Assembly (NCBI GenBank): GCA_038203955.1
Contig: JBBRDK010000005.1
Coordinates: forward strand, 9,199 to 73,198
Reading direction: 5' to 3'
Length of the DNA: 64,000 nucleotides
Source: JALYUA01 sp038203955
Lineage (GTDB): Bacteria > Acidobacteriota > Thermoanaerobaculia > UBA5066 > Gp7-AA6
The notes below the pieces were generated by a model, which ran no database searches, was not told the origin of the DNA, and saw nothing but the letters and a program-made list of their open reading frames with translations. The position numbers were made by a program, and so were the translations under genes. This document shows, one piece after another, positions 40,856-50,030 of this stretch (positions within the stretch are counted from its first letter, which is position 1; every line of letters starts with the position of its first letter).

Positions 40856-43800
40856 TCATCTCGCGACCAGCGGCCCCGGCGCTGCCTCGCGAGCCGTGAT
40901 GTCTTTCAACTTGTTCAACTGGTACAGGCTGCTCATGATCGACTCGAAGTCGAGACCGAAATCGATGAGGCAGGTGATCTCGTCGACGCCGATCGCGCTC
41001 AGGACGGCGACGCGCTCGCGACAGCTGGCGACGGTCCCGACCAGCCCCCGCTCGTCGAAGAGTCTCTCCGTGGCCTGCTTGGTCAGAAAGTCCCGGTCCT
41101 CTTCCGTGGGCGCGAAATCCTCACCCGACCCGCGGACCCGGTCGGCCTGAAGACCGAGGTTGACGAGAAGGTAGTCGAGGTACGCGCCTCCCACTTTTTC
41201 CCGCACCGTTTCCATATGCTCCGCGAGAAACGTGTGCAGACTGACGGTGACCTGCCCCGTCGCGGGATCGTGTCCCTGCCTGGCCCTCGCCTTCCTGTAG
41301 ATGGCGATCTTCGGCGCCAGCTCCGCGACCGACATCAGGAACATCGACGTGATGACGTTCGCGCCGATCTCGCCGGCCTTCTCGAACGTCGCGTCGGATT
41401 GACACGAGAGCCAGATGGGAAGCGACCGCTGGACCGGCCGCGGGTAGGTCATCACCTCGATCGGGTTTCCTGCGCCGTTCGGGAGCGTCATGGGCCGGCC
41501 CGCCCACAGCTCACGGACGATCCCGATGCGCTCGAACATGACGTTCCGGCGATCCACGTAGGTCGAGGGAGACAGAGCGAAATCATTGACGTGCCAGCCT
41601 GACGCGAAGGAGACCCCGACTCGTCCGCCGGAGAGGTTGTCGACGACCGACCACTCCTCGGCCACCCGAATCGGGTCCTGGAGCGGCAACACCACGCTCG
41701 CCGCGCGAATCTGGATCCGGCTCGTGACGGCGGCGATCGCCGCGCCGACGACGGCCGGGTTCGGGTAGAGGCCCCCGAAGGAGTGGAAGTGCCGCTCGGG
41801 CGTCCAGACTGCCGCGTATCCATGCTGGTCGGCGAACCGAGACGCCTCGAGCACCAGCCGGTACTTGTCCGGCGAGTCCGCGGATCCGTCGGCCGAAAAG
41901 AAGAACAGGCTGAACTGAAGCGGCGAATCGGAGCCCCGTGCCGCGGACGTTTTCGATGCCGCCGCGCGCGGCGGAGCCGCCGGCGCTGCGGGGCGGTCCA
42001 CGCGGGGAGGCGGAGCTGGATTTTCCGGCGAGGCAGTCGGCTGAGACCGGCGCGCGATCGGCGCGCGGACCGGCGATTTCCCTCGGCCGCGTTCCACGGC
42101 CGCGCAGACCTCGGCAAACGTCGGCGTGTCGAAGAGCGCGCGCAGCGGAAGTTCCACGCGGAGGTCTTTCCGGACTCGAGCGACCAGGAGGGAGGCGCGG
42201 ATCGAATCGCCGCCCAGGCGAAAAAAATTTCCATCCGGATCCGCGCGATCGACTTTGAGAAGATCGCACCAGATCTTAGCCAGCGACTCCTCGACCGAGA
42301 CCGTCTTCTCCGGCGACGGCTCATCCGCCGGGCCTGGAGCGCTGCCCGCGGGCGCGAGGCCGAGCGCCTGCGCGAGTCCGATGCGACGCAGCTTTCCCGT
42401 CGGCCCCTTGGGGATTTCTCCGAGGATGAGAATCTGACGCGGAACCTTGTACTCGGCGAGCCGCCTGGCCGCGAACTGACGAAGGTCGGCCTCCGACGCC
42501 GAGGCGCCCGGCCGCAGCACGACGGCCGCCGCGACGTCTTCGCCGAGGGTCGGGTGCGGCACCGCGAACGCAACCGCCTGCGCCACCGCGGGGTGTCCCA
42601 TGAGGGCCTCATCCACCTCGAAGGGCGAGAGCTTTTCGCCGCCGCAGTTGATGATCTCCTTCAAGCGGCCGGTCAAGGAAAGGAACCCGTCCTCGGAAAG
42701 GACTCCCTGGTCTCCGGTCCGGAACCATCCCCGCGAAAACGACGCCTCGTTGGCCGCGGGGTTGCGGTCATAGCCCTGCATGACGGGCGGGCCCTGGATC
42801 ACGATCTCCCCGGCCTCGCCCGCGGGAAGCTTCTCGCCCGACTCGTTCATGATCGCGACGGACGGCCCTGCCGGGACCCCGACCGAGCCGGCGCGGCGGC
42901 GGCCGGGCGGGAGGGGGTTCGACGTGATTTGAGTGCACTCGGTCATGCCATACGCCTCGATGACCGGACATTTAAACTCCTGCTCCAGTCCCGTCTTGAC
43001 GGAGGGCGGGAGAAAAGCGGCGGACGACCGGATGAAACGCAGAGGGCGGTCCTGCAGCGCGACGCGGTTCGACCCGGCGTTCTCGAGGATCGCCTGGTGG
43101 ATCGTGGGAGCGGCCGTGTACCAGGTCGGCCGGAACGTCCTCACCCAGTCGAAGAACTCGGGGATCAGGAGGCCGGGCGTGCTGACGACCGATGCTCCGG
43201 CCATCAGCGACGAGAGTGTCGCGATGATCAACCCGTGCGCGTGGAAGAGAGGCATCACGTTGATGCAGCGGTCTTCGGGACGGATTTCGAGAGCCACGGC
43301 GATGTTGTGGGCCGAGGTGCAGAGCTCCCTTTGCGAGAGAAGAACCGCCTTCGGGCGCGAGGTCATGCCCGAGGTGTAGAGAACGAGGGCCGGGTCCTCG
43401 GGGCGCGCGGACACTCCGCCGCGCGCCTCGCCCTGCGCCGGACCGGAAAAGCGGAACCGCCCTGCCGGCGCACCGGGCTCGGGCGCGATCTCGAGGATGG
43501 GAATGCCGCGGGAGAGCGCCGCCGCCCGGGCGGGAGAATCGACGCCCTCCGAAAGGATCAGCGCGCGGGCGCCGAGATCGTCGAGAAAGAAATCGAACTC
43601 CGGCTGCCGGTATGCCGGATTCAAGGGAGCGCAAATGGCGGCGACGGAGACGCCGAGGAACGCCGCCGCCATGTCCGGGCCGTTCGGCATCACGACGGCG
43701 ACGCGATCCGTCCGCCCGATCCCGGCCCCCTTCAACCGTCCGGCGATCGCGGCGACGGTGGCGGCGAGCTCTCCGTACGTCGCGGGCGGGCGTCCCGGGG

Positions 43801-43915
43801 CCGCCAGCGCGGTCGCTTCGGGGCGCGACGCAACCCGCCGCTCGAGCAGGTCCGTCAGGGTCAGAGCGGGCGGATCGTTCAGGGTGGTCGAGCGAGCGGG
43901 CGTCGAGTGTGTCAC
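40856..43915 (-). CDS. Adenylation - carrier protein - MupA-type luciferase-like monooxygenase fusion
   Basis: 1019 residues. Residues 1-515 are an acyl-adenylating domain: A3 loop YTSGMTSRPKA (180-190; TSGTTG variant), AYGMTECT (321-328), RTGDQG (399-404), GRLKEIINCGGEK, and A10 Lys508 in PTGKLRR. Its N-terminal pattern (MPNGPDM, APLNPAYRQPEFDFFL) resembles oxalate-CoA ligases more than amino-acid adenylation domains. Residues 540-612 are a carrier with the phosphopantetheine Ser571 (LGGDSIRA). A Pro/Ala linker leads to a flavin luciferase-like monooxygenase of the MupA/Atu3671 type at 665-1005 (YAAVWTPERHFHSFGGLYPNPAVV). It should load an acid and oxidise it in cis. 52 bp after asnB and 16 bp before the CoA-transferase. 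Confidence 0.93.
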   Translation of the reverse strand: MTHSTPARSTTLNDPPALTLTDLLERRVASRPEATALAAPGRPPATYGELAATVAAIAGRLKGAGIGRTDRVAVVMPNGPDMAAAFLGVSVAAICAPLNPAYRQPEFDFFLDDLGARALILSEGVDSPARAAALSRGIPILEIAPEPGAPAGRFRFSGPAQGEARGGVSARPEDPALVLYTSGMTSRPKAVLLSQRELCTSAHNIAVALEIRPEDRCINVMPLFHAHGLIIATLSSLMAGASVVSTPGLLIPEFFDWVRTFRPTWYTAAPTIHQAILENAGSNRVALQDRPLRFIRSSAAFLPPSVKTGLEQEFKCPVIEAYGMTECTQITSNPLPPGRRRAGSVGVPAGPSVAIMNESGEKLPAGEAGEIVIQGPPVMQGYDRNPAANEASFSRGWFRTGDQGVLSEDGFLSLTGRLKEIINCGGEKLSPFEVDEALMGHPAVAQAVAFAVPHPTLGEDVAAAVVLRPGASASEADLRQFAARRLAEYKVPRQILILGEIPKGPTGKLRRIGLAQALGLAPAGSAPGPADEPSPEKTVSVEESLAKIWCDLLKVDRADPDGNFFRLGGDSIRASLLVARVRKDLRVELPLRALFDTPTFAEVCAAVERGRGKSPVRAPIARRSQPTASPENPAPPPRVDRPAAPAAPPRAAASKTSAARGSDSPLQFSLFFFSADGSADSPDKYRLVLEASRFADQHGYAAVWTPERHFHSFGGLYPNPAVVGAAIAAVTSRIQIRAASVVLPLQDPIRVAEEWSVVDNLSGGRVGVSFASGWHVNDFALSPSTYVDRRNVMFERIGIVRELWAGRPMTLPNGAGNPIEVMTYPRPVQRSLPIWLSCQSDATFEKAGEIGANVITSMFLMSVAELAPKIAIYRKARARQGHDPATGQVTVSLHTFLAEHMETVREKVGGAYLDYLLVNLGLQADRVRGSGEDFAPTEEDRDFLTKQATERLFDERGLVGTVASCRERVAVLSAIGVDEITCLIDFGLDFESIMSSLYQLNKLKDITAREAAPGPLVAR

Positions 43916-43967
43916 TTCATCTTCCTCTCTGGAACCGCGAATGAGCCCGGCGGCTGGATCGCGCTCG

Positions 43968-45827
43968 TCACAGGTTCGGCATCTCGAACAGCCGAAGGAA
44001 GAGCCCGAGGGTCAGAACGATCAGAAGCAAGTCCACCTCATAGGGAATATTGAGCATGAAATTTGGATCGGCGTACTGCTTTCGCAACCGTTCGACCTCC
44101 GCGGGGTTGAAATACCCCTGCCGGGAGATGGTGTCATTCGACAGAAGGTCTTCCACCCATTCGGTTTTCAGCCTCAGAAGCTGAGGACTCCCCGGCGAGG
44201 CGAACGGAAATTTTTCACGCTGCGCGATCACCGGGGGCAGGTAGCGCGAGGCGATCTGGCGCAAGGCGTATTTCTCCTGGAAACCTCGAAGCTTCAGGTC
44301 CGGGGGCATCTTCGCGACCGAATCGAGGACCCCGAGATCCAGAAAGGGAAAGCGCCCCTCGACGGAATGCGCCAGGAGCATTCGATCTCCAGCGTCGCCG
44401 AGGAGATGGTCCGCGAGCCTGACCTTCAAGTCCACATACGACCGCTTGTGAATGGGATGCAGTCCGGCGATCTTACGCGGGTCGATGACTCCGAAGCGGA
44501 TGAAGTCGAAATCGGCGTAGCGGGCCGTTACCTGTTCCGAAAAAAGCGATCGCTTGACGGCGCGGAGGGCAGATTGATTCGCTTCATAGTGAAAACCGGG
44601 ATCGCCCCACAGCGTCTCTCGCAGGACCGCTTCTTCAGGGGGGGCGGCGCCGGCGTCCTGCTGCTGCCGTCGATACCGGTCGAATCGATAGCTCGTGTAT
44701 CCCGCGAACAGCTCGTCGGCGCCTTCGCCCGTCAGAACTACCCGGACGCCTTCCGATTGCGCCGCAGCGGAGAGCGCGTGCGTCGCCGCGTTGTACGTTT
44801 CCTTCAAGGGGCACTCGCAGTGCCAGATGACGTTTGAAAGATTTTCTGCGATGTCGGAGACGTCGAAGTCGATCTGCCGGTGTGGAAACTTCAATTGATC
44901 CACCATGACCGACTGGTAATCCCGCTCCGCAAAGAACGCGTCGTTAAAAACGACCGAGAAGGTTGTCTTCTCATCGGGAGACACGGCCCGGATCATGCTG
45001 GTCACCAGGGAGGAGTCGAGTCCGCCGCTCAGATAGGCGCCCGCGGGCACGTCGGCCTGGAGGCGGCGCCGGACGGAGGAGAGCAGCCGCTCCTCGAGCT
45101 CCGCCAGGTCCTCGCTCTCCGACCGATGATAGACGGCGTCCGACTCTTTCGGATACAACACGTCCCAGTATTCCGCCGTCCTGACCGCGCCATTGCGAAC
45201 CTCCAGGAGGTGGCCGGGCGGAAGGCTCTGGATTGCCTGGAACATCGTTCGCGGACTCACGAGACCGGGGAGGGAAAGAACCTGGTCGAGACCCGTCAGA
45301 TCGACTCGGCGCTCGACGAGCGGGTGCACCAGGAGGGACTTGATTTCCGAGGCGAAAAGCAGCGTGTCTCCGACGATCGTGAAGAAGAGCGGTATGACGC
45401 CGAATTGGTCGCGCGCCAGCAGAACGGTTTGCTTTCGTTGATCGAAGATCGCCAGCGCGAATTGCCCGTTCAACAGGTTGAGAAGCGATGACCCTACGTC
45501 TTCGTAGAGATGGACCAGGACCTCGACGTCCGACCGCGAGCGGAAGCGATGACCACGGCCGGCGAGATCGTCCCGCAGGTCCAGATAGTTGAAGATCTCG
45601 CCATTGCAGACCAGGTGCACCGACTCGTCCTCGTTGGACATCGGCTGGTTTCCGCACGCGGCGTCAATGATGCTCAAACGCCGGACACCAAAACCGACGC
45701 GGTCGTCCACGAAGAATCCCGCGTTGTCCGGCCCGCGGTGAATCAGTCTCTCCGTCATTTGCGCGAGGATGCCTGCGTCGATTCCAGCGGGCTCCCGGAC
45801 GTTCACGATGCCGCAGATTCCGCACAT
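43968..45827 (-). CDS. asnB: Glutamine-hydrolysing asparagine synthetase-like amidotransferase
   Basis: 619 residues, full length. Class II glutamine amidotransferase with nucleophile Cys2 (MCGICGIVN) and RRLSIID, NGEIFNY and SRSDVEV motifs. The synthetase domain has the PP-loop SGGLDSS (267-273) and VVLTGEGADELFAGY. Both halves keep their key residues, so ammonia transfer to an adenylated carboxylate is expected. First gene of the operon with A-PCP-monooxygenase, CoA-transferase and condensation protein, so an amidation role in a specialised product is as likely as asparagine supply. Preceded by a 448-bp non-coding region. Confidence 0.94.
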   Translation of the reverse strand: MCGICGIVNVREPAGIDAGILAQMTERLIHRGPDNAGFFVDDRVGFGVRRLSIIDAACGNQPMSNEDESVHLVCNGEIFNYLDLRDDLAGRGHRFRSRSDVEVLVHLYEDVGSSLLNLLNGQFALAIFDQRKQTVLLARDQFGVIPLFFTIVGDTLLFASEIKSLLVHPLVERRVDLTGLDQVLSLPGLVSPRTMFQAIQSLPPGHLLEVRNGAVRTAEYWDVLYPKESDAVYHRSESEDLAELEERLLSSVRRRLQADVPAGAYLSGGLDSSLVTSMIRAVSPDEKTTFSVVFNDAFFAERDYQSVMVDQLKFPHRQIDFDVSDIAENLSNVIWHCECPLKETYNAATHALSAAAQSEGVRVVLTGEGADELFAGYTSYRFDRYRRQQQDAGAAPPEEAVLRETLWGDPGFHYEANQSALRAVKRSLFSEQVTARYADFDFIRFGVIDPRKIAGLHPIHKRSYVDLKVRLADHLLGDAGDRMLLAHSVEGRFPFLDLGVLDSVAKMPPDLKLRGFQEKYALRQIASRYLPPVIAQREKFPFASPGSPQLLRLKTEWVEDLLSNDTISRQGYFNPAEVERLRKQYADPNFMLNIPYEVDLLLIVLTLGLFLRLFEMPNL

Positions 45828-46275
45828 CGGTCAGGCCGGGAAAGGCCTCGCGCACACGCGCGGAAGCTCCGGCAGGGTCCCCACCGTTCCGGGGCGTCTG
45901 AGGAGGCGCGGTTCCTTCTTCTCCTCCGGCGGTACCCGGGAGACGGCCGCGCGCCGCGGAAATCGCTCTGGAATCGGGCACTCCCGAGCACGGCACGAGT
46001 GCGGCAATTCTTTCTCCCTTCTGCGGATCGTTCGTCAGGAAAACCCCGAATCGAGGCAGGAAAGGCCCCGGAACGAGGTTGGATACCCGGTCGGGGACTT
46101 ACGTCTCCGAATTTTTATCTTATCCCGGACCCCCGCCTACGGGAATGCTTTGGGGGTCGGAGTCGGACGGCGTTCGAACGCCGGCTGCCACAGCAGGACG
46201 ATGGAAGCCACGGACGGGCGGCGAGGCCGCGACGCGCCGCAGCCTCGCACGCCTCAGAGGCCCATCCGCCCTTTC
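45828..46275. promoter_or_regulatory. 448-bp region upstream of the asnB operon with AT-rich island and 16-bp palindrome
   Basis: No gene is supported here. A rare AT-rich island at 46110-46124 (ATTTTTATCTTAT) could be the promoter for the minus-strand asnB operon, leaving a leader of about 280 nt. Upstream of it lies a perfect 16-bp palindrome CGGCGTTCGAACGCCG at 46168-46183, operator-like in size. CCCCC/GGGGG runs at 46130-46155 could pair. No riboswitch consensus was recognised. The assignment as promoter is inference. Confidence 0.4.
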
Positions 46276-48429
46276 TCAGAAATGCAGGGCAACCTCCGCG
46301 AAGAAGCGGCGGGGGGCCGCGACGTAGAACTGGCTGTCGCCGACTTCGCTCTCCGACGTGTAATGGCGGCTGTCGCCGAGATTCCGGCCGACGAGGGAGA
46401 TCCGAAAGCGTTCGAGCTCCCAGCTCACGCCGGCGTCGGTTTCATAGAAGCCGTCCGTGAAAAAGCGGTTGCGGCGATTGAGCGGCCGCCGTCCCTGGTG
46501 ACGCACCGCAACGAACGCGCCCGCTCCGGTGCGGGGGGCATACGAGAGTTTCGCGTTCCAGAGATCGCGGGGAATGAGCTCGAGACGTTTTCCGTCGACC
46601 ACGCGCAGTTCGCCGTCCGGCGTTAGGAATGAAAATCGTATGAATCGGGCATCGTGGTGGGCGTACCCGGCCGAAAAGGACAGGCCGGGGAGCGGCGCGG
46701 GCCTATATCCCACTTCGATCTCCGCCCCCTGAAACCGCTCCGATCCCGCGTTGATCAGCGCGGGGGTTCCGTCCGCGCCCAGATTCGACACCACGAGGTT
46801 TTCGAAGGTCATGTGGAAAAGAGAGAGATCCACGGACACCTGGCGATCGAGCCACCGCGTCTTGAGTCCGACCTCGCCGCTTCGAGTTCTCTCTGGATCG
46901 AGGATGCGGGCGTTCTCGGTCTCCGTCAGGTTCGGCGCCGCCGGCTTGAACGCCGACTTCGCCGCTACGTAGAAATGGACCGAATTCACGCCGCCCGGGC
47001 GATCGGAGACGAACCGTACGAGACCGCTCACACCGCCCGACCACTTCCCGTCCGATCGTGAATCGCGCGAGACGTCGGCCTCCGGCGCTCCCACCTCCTG
47101 ACCCTGCGCGAAGAGGCGTTCGGACACGGAGTCGAATCGGGCGCCTCCCGTGAACGTGAGGAAGGGCACGGGCGTCCACTCGTCGTTGACGTAGAAGCCC
47201 ACGAACGTCCGCCGGTCCACGAATGACCGGTTGTCGCCGGTGGGCGTGTCCGCGAAGCGCGGCACGACGACGGGTTCGATCTGGAGGTCGATGTCGAACC
47301 CCGTTCCCGAGGCGGTCGTTCGTCCCCACGTGATCGCGGCGCCGCCGACCACCCTGTGGCGGCCGGCGGCCTCGAAGAGCGCGGTGACGTGCAGGTCGTC
47401 GTAGAGAACCGTTTCGTGGGGCTTCAACGAGACTCCCGCCGCCGCCGCGGTGTTTCCTTCGACCGCGCCGACGAAGGAGCGGATCGAGATCTGGTCGTCG
47501 CGCGTGACGCCGAGAACGTTCTCCAGCGAAAGGGAGGCCGACAGGGGCTTCGCGAAGCGGGTCCTCAGGGAGTAGACACGATGGTCGACACGCCCTCCGT
47601 CCACCCCGTAATTCCGCTCGATCCGAAATCCCGGAAGCGGCTCGCCCGCATCGACCGGCAGCGGCGACCCGAAGAACTGCGTGGTGCGAAAGACGTCGAC
47701 CAATCCCGAGAACTGCCCTCCGCCCGAAATGGGGACGTCGAGCCGCACGCCGCCGCGATCTTCGCGGTAGTCCGTCCGCTGCTGCCAGCCCTTCGCCCGG
47801 TCGAAGGTCCCGAACAGCCGTAGCTTCGCGCCGCCGAGGTCCTGAGTGTGCGACAGGTGCAGGCGCCCTTCGGAGAAAGAGCCTCCGCCGGCACGCACGT
47901 CGCTGCCCTGTGCCGCCGGCCGCGTGAACACCTGGATCATTCCCGCGAAGGCGGACACGCCGTAGAGGGTGCCCTGCGGCCCCTTGACGATCTCGATGCG
48001 GTCGACATCCTCGATGTTGATCTGAGACAGCGACGGATTGAACGGGCCGCCGGCCGGCATTCCATCCACCATCACGAGCAGCGCGTCGAACTCCTTCAGT
48101 CCCCACAGGCCGATATTGGGCAGCCGTCCGCCGTTGTCGCTCCCGAGGCCGGTGTCGACCCCGACGACGTCCTGAAGCGCCTCCGCAAGCGTCTTGACGT
48201 TCTCCCGGCGCAGCTGTTCGCCGGTGATCACCGTCGCCTGCCCCGGGATTTCCGTCTCATGTTCCGGAAGGCGCGTGGCGGAGACGACCACGTCCTCGCG
48301 GGTCGCCGGCGCGGCGGGGGGGGCCGCCGGGGGCGCTGCCTGTCCCTGTCCCCAGGCGGACGTGAGCGCGAACGAGAACAGCGTGATGAGCGATCGTGGC
48401 AGAAAACCGTTTCGTCGCGGCGCGCTCAT
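46276..48429 (-). CDS. TonB-dependent outer-membrane receptor
   Basis: 717 residues from the ATG at 48429, with signal peptide (LITLFSFALTSAWG) and a Pro/Ala linker. Plug domain: EDVVVSATRLPEHETEIPGQATVITGEQL, then the VDRIEIVKGPQGTLYGVSAFAGMIQV element. The barrel follows and ends in a classic C-terminal strand (FFAEVALHF). A TonB box-like EDVVVSA lies near the mature N-terminus. It imports a siderophore, cobalamin, sugar or other large solute; the substrate is unknown. Translationally coupled (ATGA) to the upstream sigma-70 region 4 gene. It could import or export-sense the product of the neighbouring operon, or supply cobalamin to the B12-binding radical SAM enzyme nearby; both are speculation. 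Confidence 0.93.
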   Translation of the reverse strand: MSAPRRNGFLPRSLITLFSFALTSAWGQGQAAPPAAPPAAPATREDVVVSATRLPEHETEIPGQATVITGEQLRRENVKTLAEALQDVVGVDTGLGSDNGGRLPNIGLWGLKEFDALLVMVDGMPAGGPFNPSLSQINIEDVDRIEIVKGPQGTLYGVSAFAGMIQVFTRPAAQGSDVRAGGGSFSEGRLHLSHTQDLGGAKLRLFGTFDRAKGWQQRTDYREDRGGVRLDVPISGGGQFSGLVDVFRTTQFFGSPLPVDAGEPLPGFRIERNYGVDGGRVDHRVYSLRTRFAKPLSASLSLENVLGVTRDDQISIRSFVGAVEGNTAAAAGVSLKPHETVLYDDLHVTALFEAAGRHRVVGGAAITWGRTTASGTGFDIDLQIEPVVVPRFADTPTGDNRSFVDRRTFVGFYVNDEWTPVPFLTFTGGARFDSVSERLFAQGQEVGAPEADVSRDSRSDGKWSGGVSGLVRFVSDRPGGVNSVHFYVAAKSAFKPAAPNLTETENARILDPERTRSGEVGLKTRWLDRQVSVDLSLFHMTFENLVVSNLGADGTPALINAGSERFQGAEIEVGYRPAPLPGLSFSAGYAHHDARFIRFSFLTPDGELRVVDGKRLELIPRDLWNAKLSYAPRTGAGAFVAVRHQGRRPLNRRNRFFTDGFYETDAGVSWELERFRISLVGRNLGDSRHYTSESEVGDSQFYVAAPRRFFAEVALHF

Positions 48430-49034
48430 GGCCTCGCCTCTCGCGCTTCCGACCCGGCGGGATTGGCTCCAGTCATCGTCTCCATGAAGTGAGAAGTCGT
48501 GCCGGCGAGATGGCGCAGAACGATTCTCGCCCGCTTCCACCGGCCGGCGGCACTTCGGTGCATTCCCTTGGGCAGGCGGATCCCGAGCTTCGCGAGCGCG
48601 AGGCACTCGATCTGCCGCACCCGCTCCCGCGTCAACCCGAGCTCGAGGGCGATTTTCGCCAGCGGCCGGGGAGGGCCGGCGAGCCCCAGGCTCGCACCCA
48701 GAACGCGGATCTCCCGCGCGGTGAGATCTCCCGGGGAGGATTGGATCTGGAGAGCGAGGAGGTCGCTTTCCCAGACGGCCAGAGGCTGTTCCTGCCGGCA
48801 ATCGCATTCCGCCTCGCGCCGTTCGGCCGCCGCCGGTGAGGCGGAGGTGAGGGCGCGGGCGGCTGCTTCCCCATGCTTCTCCAGCCACAGCCACCCTTTC
48901 ATCCGGATCTCGAAGCTCGGACTCGCGGAGCTCGCGAGGACCTCGGCGAGCGACTCGATCAGGGCGCCGTGTCCCTCGAAGCGATCGCGGTCGTCGCTAT
49001 CCCGCGGAGAGCACGCTTTCAATGAGTGCGTCAT
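48426..49034 (-). CDS. Orphan sigma-70 region 4-like DNA-binding protein
   Basis: 202 residues. The C-terminal third has the region 4.2 helix-turn-helix: LTAREIRVLGASLGL, PLAKIALELGLTRERVRQIECLALAKLGI (about 103-152), with the diagnostic RVRQIE. The N-terminal half contains no region 2 and has a Cys pair (ECDCRQ), so it cannot be a complete sigma factor. It may modulate RNA polymerase as an anti-sigma/co-sigma or act as a plain DNA-binding regulator. Its stop overlaps the TonB-receptor start by 4 bp, reminiscent of FecI-type control of receptors, but without a FecR partner. Confidence 0.82.
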   Translation of the reverse strand: MTHSLKACSPRDSDDRDRFEGHGALIESLAEVLASSASPSFEIRMKGWLWLEKHGEAAARALTSASPAAAERREAECDCRQEQPLAVWESDLLALQIQSSPGDLTAREIRVLGASLGLAGPPRPLAKIALELGLTRERVRQIECLALAKLGIRLPKGMHRSAAGRWKRARIVLRHLAGTTSHFMETMTGANPAGSEAREARP

Positions 49035-49172
49035 CTTCTTCTCCCGCTTCGCCGACGAAGCGAAGCCGATCTCGGTTGGATGGTCGCGGTCGGACCCGGC
49101 GACGGGACACTCCCGTACGAGCCCGCACGCGGACAGAGAACCCGGCAGGCGCCAGCGCCGCCGGGTTCCCTC

Positions 49173-49892
49173 TCAGATCCGCTGAGGGATGGCCCGAGGA
49201 GAAAGACAGGAGAGAGGAGAGGAAGGGAGCAGAAGCGGTCGAAGCACGAGGGATTTCCCATGGGTCTGGAGGGGATAAATCGAATGCTCGGCCATGCGTC
49301 GCCGGACATCGACGGCGTCGGCGGCTTCCGGGAGCGCGGTCATGCTTTCTCCAGAGCGGGAGAGGTCTCCTTCGGAGCTCGGCCGGGCCGGCTCGGCCTC
49401 GCGGTCCGCCTCCGCCCAGATCTCTCCCGAATACCAGCGCAGGCGTATGCGGGCGGCCGAAGGATCCGGCGCGATCAGAAACGGCCGGCTCGTCGCAGCG
49501 ACCACTTCCCCGCCGTCCCCTCCCATCCGGATCGCGAGGCGCGCCGCGTTCGTATCGAGGCGCGGCACCTTCCAGAGCCAGGAGCCGTCGCCCGGTTCGA
49601 GCTCGTCCGTCAGCCGAACGGAGTAGGTCCGCCCGCCGTCCACGGAAAGCAGAAGCTCGACCTCTTCCGCCGAGTCCGGCAAACCGGACCAGCGGACTTC
49701 CACGAGGCTCCCCGCATCGAGTCGGTTCGATTGCCGCGGGCCCGAACGCCCGGTCGAGGAGGCGTCCGGCGAGACGGAGGCAAACTCCAGAACAGGCGCC
49801 CCCGCCGGAGAGTGAGGCGGACCCTCGGCCAGCGTCGCGGTGCTGACCAGCGCGCCGTAGAGAAGGGCCCCCAGCAAGACCTTGGGAAACAA
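49173..49892 (-). CDS. Secreted hypothetical protein
   Basis: 239 residues from a TTG at 49892 that opens a plausible signal peptide (FPKVLLGALLYGALVSTATLA). The mature middle part reads as an immunoglobulin-like or Ig-fold beta domain: GSLVEVRWSGLPDSAEEVELLLSVDGGRTYSV, then SWLWKVPRLDTNAARLAIRM. The rest is low-complexity. No named family. Start codon uncertain because of the TTG and the absence of a strong ribosome site. Divergent from the NTF2-like gene at 50031. Confidence 0.6.
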   Translation of the reverse strand: MFPKVLLGALLYGALVSTATLAEGPPHSPAGAPVLEFASVSPDASSTGRSGPRQSNRLDAGSLVEVRWSGLPDSAEEVELLLSVDGGRTYSVRLTDELEPGDGSWLWKVPRLDTNAARLAIRMGGDGGEVVAATSRPFLIAPDPSAARIRLRWYSGEIWAEADREAEPARPSSEGDLSRSGESMTALPEAADAVDVRRRMAEHSIYPLQTHGKSLVLRPLLLPSSPLSCLSPRAIPQRI

Positions 49893-50030
49893 GCGGCACA
49901 GCGTAATGGCGCCTTCCGAACGAAGTCAAACCGAAAATCCCCGCATGGGGACCAGGGCGGAATCGAAACCCGAGGCCGCATCTGCGATGGGCCCCGGTCT
50001 GCGTGTTCTGATGCGGCCAGGAGGATCCCC

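Noticed and set aside
41783..44053. 756-codon plus-strand open frame across the A-PCP-monooxygenase gene
   Set aside because: Antisense shadow; the minus-strand protein has full catalytic motifs.
45664..45996. Possible leader peptide gene upstream of asnB on the minus strand
   Set aside because: Arg/Pro-rich frame partly overlapping asnB, no ribosome site and no attenuation-like codon run.
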